Shown in pieces: positions 5,772 through 7,739 of a DNA stretch of 7,739 nucleotides. Position 1 is the first letter of the stretch. Each line of letters begins with the position of its first letter. The notes beneath the pieces are model-generated. The model saw only the letters and a program-made list of their open reading frames with translations, was not told the DNA's origin and did no database searches. The DNA lies in NCBI GenBank assembly GCA_044370655.1, contig JBILVD010000056.1:1-7739 (forward strand), written 5' to 3'. Source of the stretch: CAZFPN01 sp044370655. Lineage in GTDB: Bacteria; Pseudomonadota; Alphaproteobacteria; Rickettsiales; Deianiraeaceae. The position numbers and the translations under genes are program-made.

Positions 5772-6098
5772 TCACTTGCTATCCTCTGAGTAAAATTGCG
5801 CCTTTTTGTTTGGAATTCCGTCCCACGCTTTTGCCCCCTCAAGTGGAGGTTTAACTTCCGTTATCACGGGCCACTTTTTGGCGTATTTGTGGTTAAATTC
5901 TAACCAATCAAGAAGTTCTTCACTTTCGGGGAATATAGCCTCTGCTGGGCATTCTGGCACGCAAACTCCACAATCTATACACACTTCAGGATCAATAACT
6001 AGCATATCTTCACCTTCGTGAAAGCAGTCTACGGGGCAAACCTTTACGCAATCCGTATATTTACATTTAATGCAATTATCCGTTACAACAAAAGTCAT
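5772..6098 (-). CDS. fdxA: Seven-iron ferredoxin, FdxA type
   Basis: A small soluble electron carrier with one [3Fe-4S] and one [4Fe-4S] cluster. The 108 residues contain nine cysteines at 9, 12, 17, 21, 25, 40, 43, 46 and 50. Apart from a one-residue offset, this spacing is that of Azotobacter ferredoxin I: by analogy C9, C17 and C50 hold the 3Fe cluster, C21, C40, C43 and C46 the 4Fe cluster, and C12 and C25 are free. The [19 protein letters not shown] and [16 protein letters not shown] segments and the long proteobacterial C-terminal extension ([14 protein letters not shown]) are present. Its ATG overlaps the stop of the upstream methyltransferase (ATGA), so the two are translationally coupled. 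The partner redox enzyme is unknown; the coupling to another iron-sulfur protein is suggestive but not proof of a shared role. Confidence 0.95.
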   Translation of the reverse strand: MTFVVTDNCIKCKYTDCVKVCPVDCFHEGEDMLVIDPEVCIDCGVCVPECPAEAIFPESEELLDWLEFNHKYAKKWPVITEVKPPLEGAKAWDGIPNKKAQFYSEDSK

Positions 6099-7471
6099 AT
6101 TTTCTTAAAAACGCTAATAACTTCAACATGAGTAGTTTGGGGGAACATATCAAGTGGGTGGCACTCTAAAAGTTCGTATTTTTCTTTTAAAAGGGCGGTA
6201 TCCCTAGCAAAGCTTGCGGGGTTGCAAGAAACATAAACAAGCCTTTCCGCCCCTATTTCAAGAATTTTGGAGATGATGGTTTTTTCAAGCCCGTTACGGG
6301 GAGGGTCTATAACTATCGTGTTTGGCTTGCCGTTTTCCATTATAAAGCCCTCGTTTAGGGTGTCTTCAACTTTTCCTTTGAAAAATCTAATGTTTGAAAT
6401 GCCCTCTTCTTTTGAGGTATCTCTAGCACTTTGCACGCATGAGCCTACTACCTCCACTCCAACAACCTTCTTCACTTTTTTTGCAATGTGAAGGGAGAAG
6501 GTTCCTATTCCTGAATATAAATCAAGAACTAAATCTTCCGCCTTAAAATCCCCTACTTCAAGCACTTTTTCAATTAGCTTTTCTGCCATTTGTGTGTTGA
6601 CCTGTGCAAAGCCTGTAATTGGAACTTTGAAGTTCATTTTAAGTAGGTTTTGATTAAAGAAAGGCTCGCCGATAAATCCGTAAAGTTTGGTCTCTGATAT
6701 AATATCCATCTCTTTTTTATTCACTCCCCAGTAAAGGGAGGATATATCACTGAAATTCTGCTTTAAAGCCATGCATAAATCTGCTTGAAGCACTTTTGGT
6801 TGCTCTCCGAAAATAATCACGACGCACAACTCTCCTTTTGCATTAGTTCTTGCAATTAAGCTACGCATTAGCCCTTTTTTTGCCTTTGCGTCCCAAAAGC
6901 TTGCATTTCTTTTAATGCAAAATTCTCTCACAAAGTTCACAAGTTTGCTCACGTTTGCGGGCATTAAATGGCACTCGTGAATATTCAAAACTCTGTCAAA
7001 TCTGCCTGTAGTGTGGAGACCTAGCGCTCTTCTTTCTTTGTTTTCCTCTTCGTTTGTTATCCATACTAAGTTTGAAAATGCGAAGTCCATCTTGTTTCTA
7101 TATTCATACTCGTTAATAGCGGGAATAATGGGGTAGATTTGGGGGTTTTCTACTTTTGCGATTTTAGATAGGGCGTCCTTCACTTGCTTTTGCTTGACAT
7201 CAAGTTGACCTTTGTAGGTGATGTGTTGAATGGAGCAACCGCCACAAAGCCCAAAATGCCTGCATAAAGCCTCTCTTTTTAGGTTAGAATTTTGCACGAT
7301 TTCTATAACTTCTGCAAATGCAAAATTCTTCTCATCTTTGGTTATTTTAGCGTTGACAACCTCTCCCACGACGGTGTTTTTAATGAATAAGACTTTTGCA
7401 AACTCCTCGCTTCTTCCAACTCCAAAACCTTCCGAGTTTATATCGTTAATTTTAATATTTTTAATTTCCAT
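6095..7471 (-). CDS. rlmD: 23S rRNA (uracil-C5)-methyltransferase, RlmD/RumA family
   Basis: An S-adenosylmethionine-dependent enzyme that methylates a uridine of 23S rRNA at C5. In its 458 residues, an N-terminal TRAM/OB domain (about 1-60) is followed by a [4Fe-4S] site with C70, C76, C79 and C167. The Rossmann methyltransferase fold follows, with FAQVN (288-292), the SAM motif [15 protein letters not shown] (316-330), VIDPPRNGL (387-395), the catalytic nucleophile Cys416 in [13 protein letters not shown], and the terminal HVE with Glu450. All catalytic residues are present. [11 protein letters not shown] looks closer to Firmicutes-type RlmCD enzymes than to the DLFxGxGTF form I expect in alphaproteobacteria, so transfer is possible. 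The exact target uridine cannot be told from sequence; RlmC, RlmCD and TrmA-like activity are alternatives. No Shine-Dalgarno sequence is seen at the start, and it forms an operon with fdxA. Confidence 0.88.
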   Translation of the reverse strand: MEIKNIKINDINSEGFGVGRSEEFAKVLFIKNTVVGEVVNAKITKDEKNFAFAEVIEIVQNSNLKREALCRHFGLCGGCSIQHITYKGQLDVKQKQVKDALSKIAKVENPQIYPIIPAINEYEYRNKMDFAFSNLVWITNEEENKERRALGLHTTGRFDRVLNIHECHLMPANVSKLVNFVREFCIKRNASFWDAKAKKGLMRSLIARTNAKGELCVVIIFGEQPKVLQADLCMALKQNFSDISSLYWGVNKKEMDIISETKLYGFIGEPFFNQNLLKMNFKVPITGFAQVNTQMAEKLIEKVLEVGDFKAEDLVLDLYSGIGTFSLHIAKKVKKVVGVEVVGSCVQSARDTSKEEGISNIRFFKGKVEDTLNEGFIMENGKPNTIVIDPPRNGLEKTIISKILEIGAERLVYVSCNPASFARDTALLKEKYELLECHPLDMFPQTTHVEVISVFKKI

Positions 7472-7493
7472 ATCAATTTGTATTTTTGTTTAT

Positions 7494-7521
7494 ATTTTAT
7501 TTTAAAAATCTAAAAAAGCAA
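7494..7521 (-). promoter_or_regulatory. Weak candidate promoter for rlmD-fdxA
   Basis: TTGCTT (7521-7516) and TAAAAT (7499-7494) are separated by 16 bases on the minus strand, 22 bases before the rlmD start. In sequence this AT-rich such matches are common, so it is only a candidate. Confidence 0.28.
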
Positions 7522-7523
7522 GG

Positions 7524-7679
7524 TTAATTTATGAAATTATGGTAAGGGGTAAAGTTGTTTATTGTGTATTTTTTTAGGTTGTATTTTTCAACCTTAACTT
7601 TTTGGTGTATGGTGATTTGTTGGCTTACTTCTGCGGTTTTAAAAAATTTGTATAAAGTCTTCATAATATGTGTCATCAT
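7524..7679 (-). CDS. Possible 51-residue small basic protein
   Basis: An open frame begins ATG ATG at 7679, with a third ATG at 7664, and ends TAA at 7526-7524, 52 bases upstream of rlmD on the same strand. A strong Shine-Dalgarno sequence AAGGAG (7696-7691) lies ten bases before the first ATG and 13 before the second. This stands out because the neighbouring genes have weak sites or none. The product (MMTHIMKTLYKFFK at the start, VEKYNLKKYTINNF near the end) is lysine- and aromatic-rich, has no cysteine, and shows no membrane segment or signal peptide. I do not recognise it. The ribosome site lies inside a hairpin. A chance open frame in AT-rich DNA is a real alternative. Confidence 0.35.
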   Translation of the reverse strand: MMTHIMKTLYKFFKTAEVSQQITIHQKVKVEKYNLKKYTINNFTPYHNFIN

Positions 7680-7688
7680 TTTTTTGGG

Positions 7689-7710
7689 TCTCCTTAATTT
7701 TTTAAGGAAA
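7689..7710 (-). promoter_or_regulatory. Hairpin enclosing the ribosome binding site of the small ORF
   Basis: On the minus strand TTTCCTTAA (7710-7702) pairs with TTAAGGAGA (7697-7689) over nine base pairs including one G-U, closed by an AAAA loop. The AAGGAG ribosome site of the 51-residue ORF is wholly inside the stem, so opening the hairpin could control its translation. On the plus strand the same structure is followed by AAATTTTT and might act as a terminator, but no plus-strand gene is seen to its left. Confidence 0.4.
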
Positions 7711-7739
7711 ATTTTTATAGTTTAGTATATAAATGTGAG

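Noticed and set aside
5806..6021. Plus-strand open frames over fdxA and rlmD (also 6267-6491 and 7230-7505)
   Set aside because: They are antisense to genes with complete catalytic motifs, and the peptides are low in complexity.
7576..7594. Hairpin AGGTTG-TATTTTT-CAACCT followed by TAACTTTTT as a plus-strand terminator
   Set aside because: The stem is only six pairs and no plus-strand gene ends nearby; it lies inside the small minus-strand ORF.
1..7739. CRISPR array, phage genes, toxin-antitoxin pair or defence system
   Set aside because: There are no regularly spaced direct repeats and no recognisable phage, nuclease or antitoxin motifs. The two element remnants could be partners, but nothing in them identifies such a system.

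Overview
The window looks like a piece of an AT-rich alphaproteobacterial chromosome, most likely from the Rickettsiales or a related host-associated lineage. The evidence is the very low GC content, a Rickettsia-like pyruvate dehydrogenase E1 beta subunit (326 residues, no fused lipoyl domain), an FdxA-type seven-iron ferredoxin, the presence of repeats and decayed genes, and the standard code (TGA used as stop). This placement is an inference from remembered family features, not from a search.

All intact genes lie on the minus strand, so the reading order runs from high to low coordinates. From the right: a possible 51-residue small protein (7524-7679), an RlmD/RumA-type 23S rRNA uracil-C5 methyltransferase (6095-7471) overlapping fdxA (5772-6098) by four bases, an 898-bp mobile-element-like insertion (4851-5748), leuS (2382-4781), tRNA-Gln(UUG) (2162-2236), and a tightly packed pdhB-infA-nadD cluster (235-2079). 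In that cluster pdhB and infA are one base apart, and infA and nadD overlap by ATGA. The left 234 bases hold no gene, only repeats.

The housekeeping genes cover leucine and glutamine decoding, translation initiation, rRNA modification, electron transfer, pyruvate oxidation and NAD synthesis. The methyltransferase carries an iron-sulfur cluster and is translationally coupled to a ferredoxin.

The least ordinary part is the insertion between leuS and fdxA. It has perfect 25-bp terminal inverted repeats and an 8-bp direct repeat exactly at both borders. It has no recognisable transposase, and it holds two convergent, broken reading frames whose stop codons overlap. A near-copy of the outer end of its terminal repeat occurs at 26-40. 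Two other things deserve attention: a roughly 55-base repeat present in inverted copies at 68-124 and 216-262, the second of which supplies the last eight codons and stop of nadD; and a small ORF at the right edge whose strong Shine-Dalgarno sequence is buried in a hairpin.
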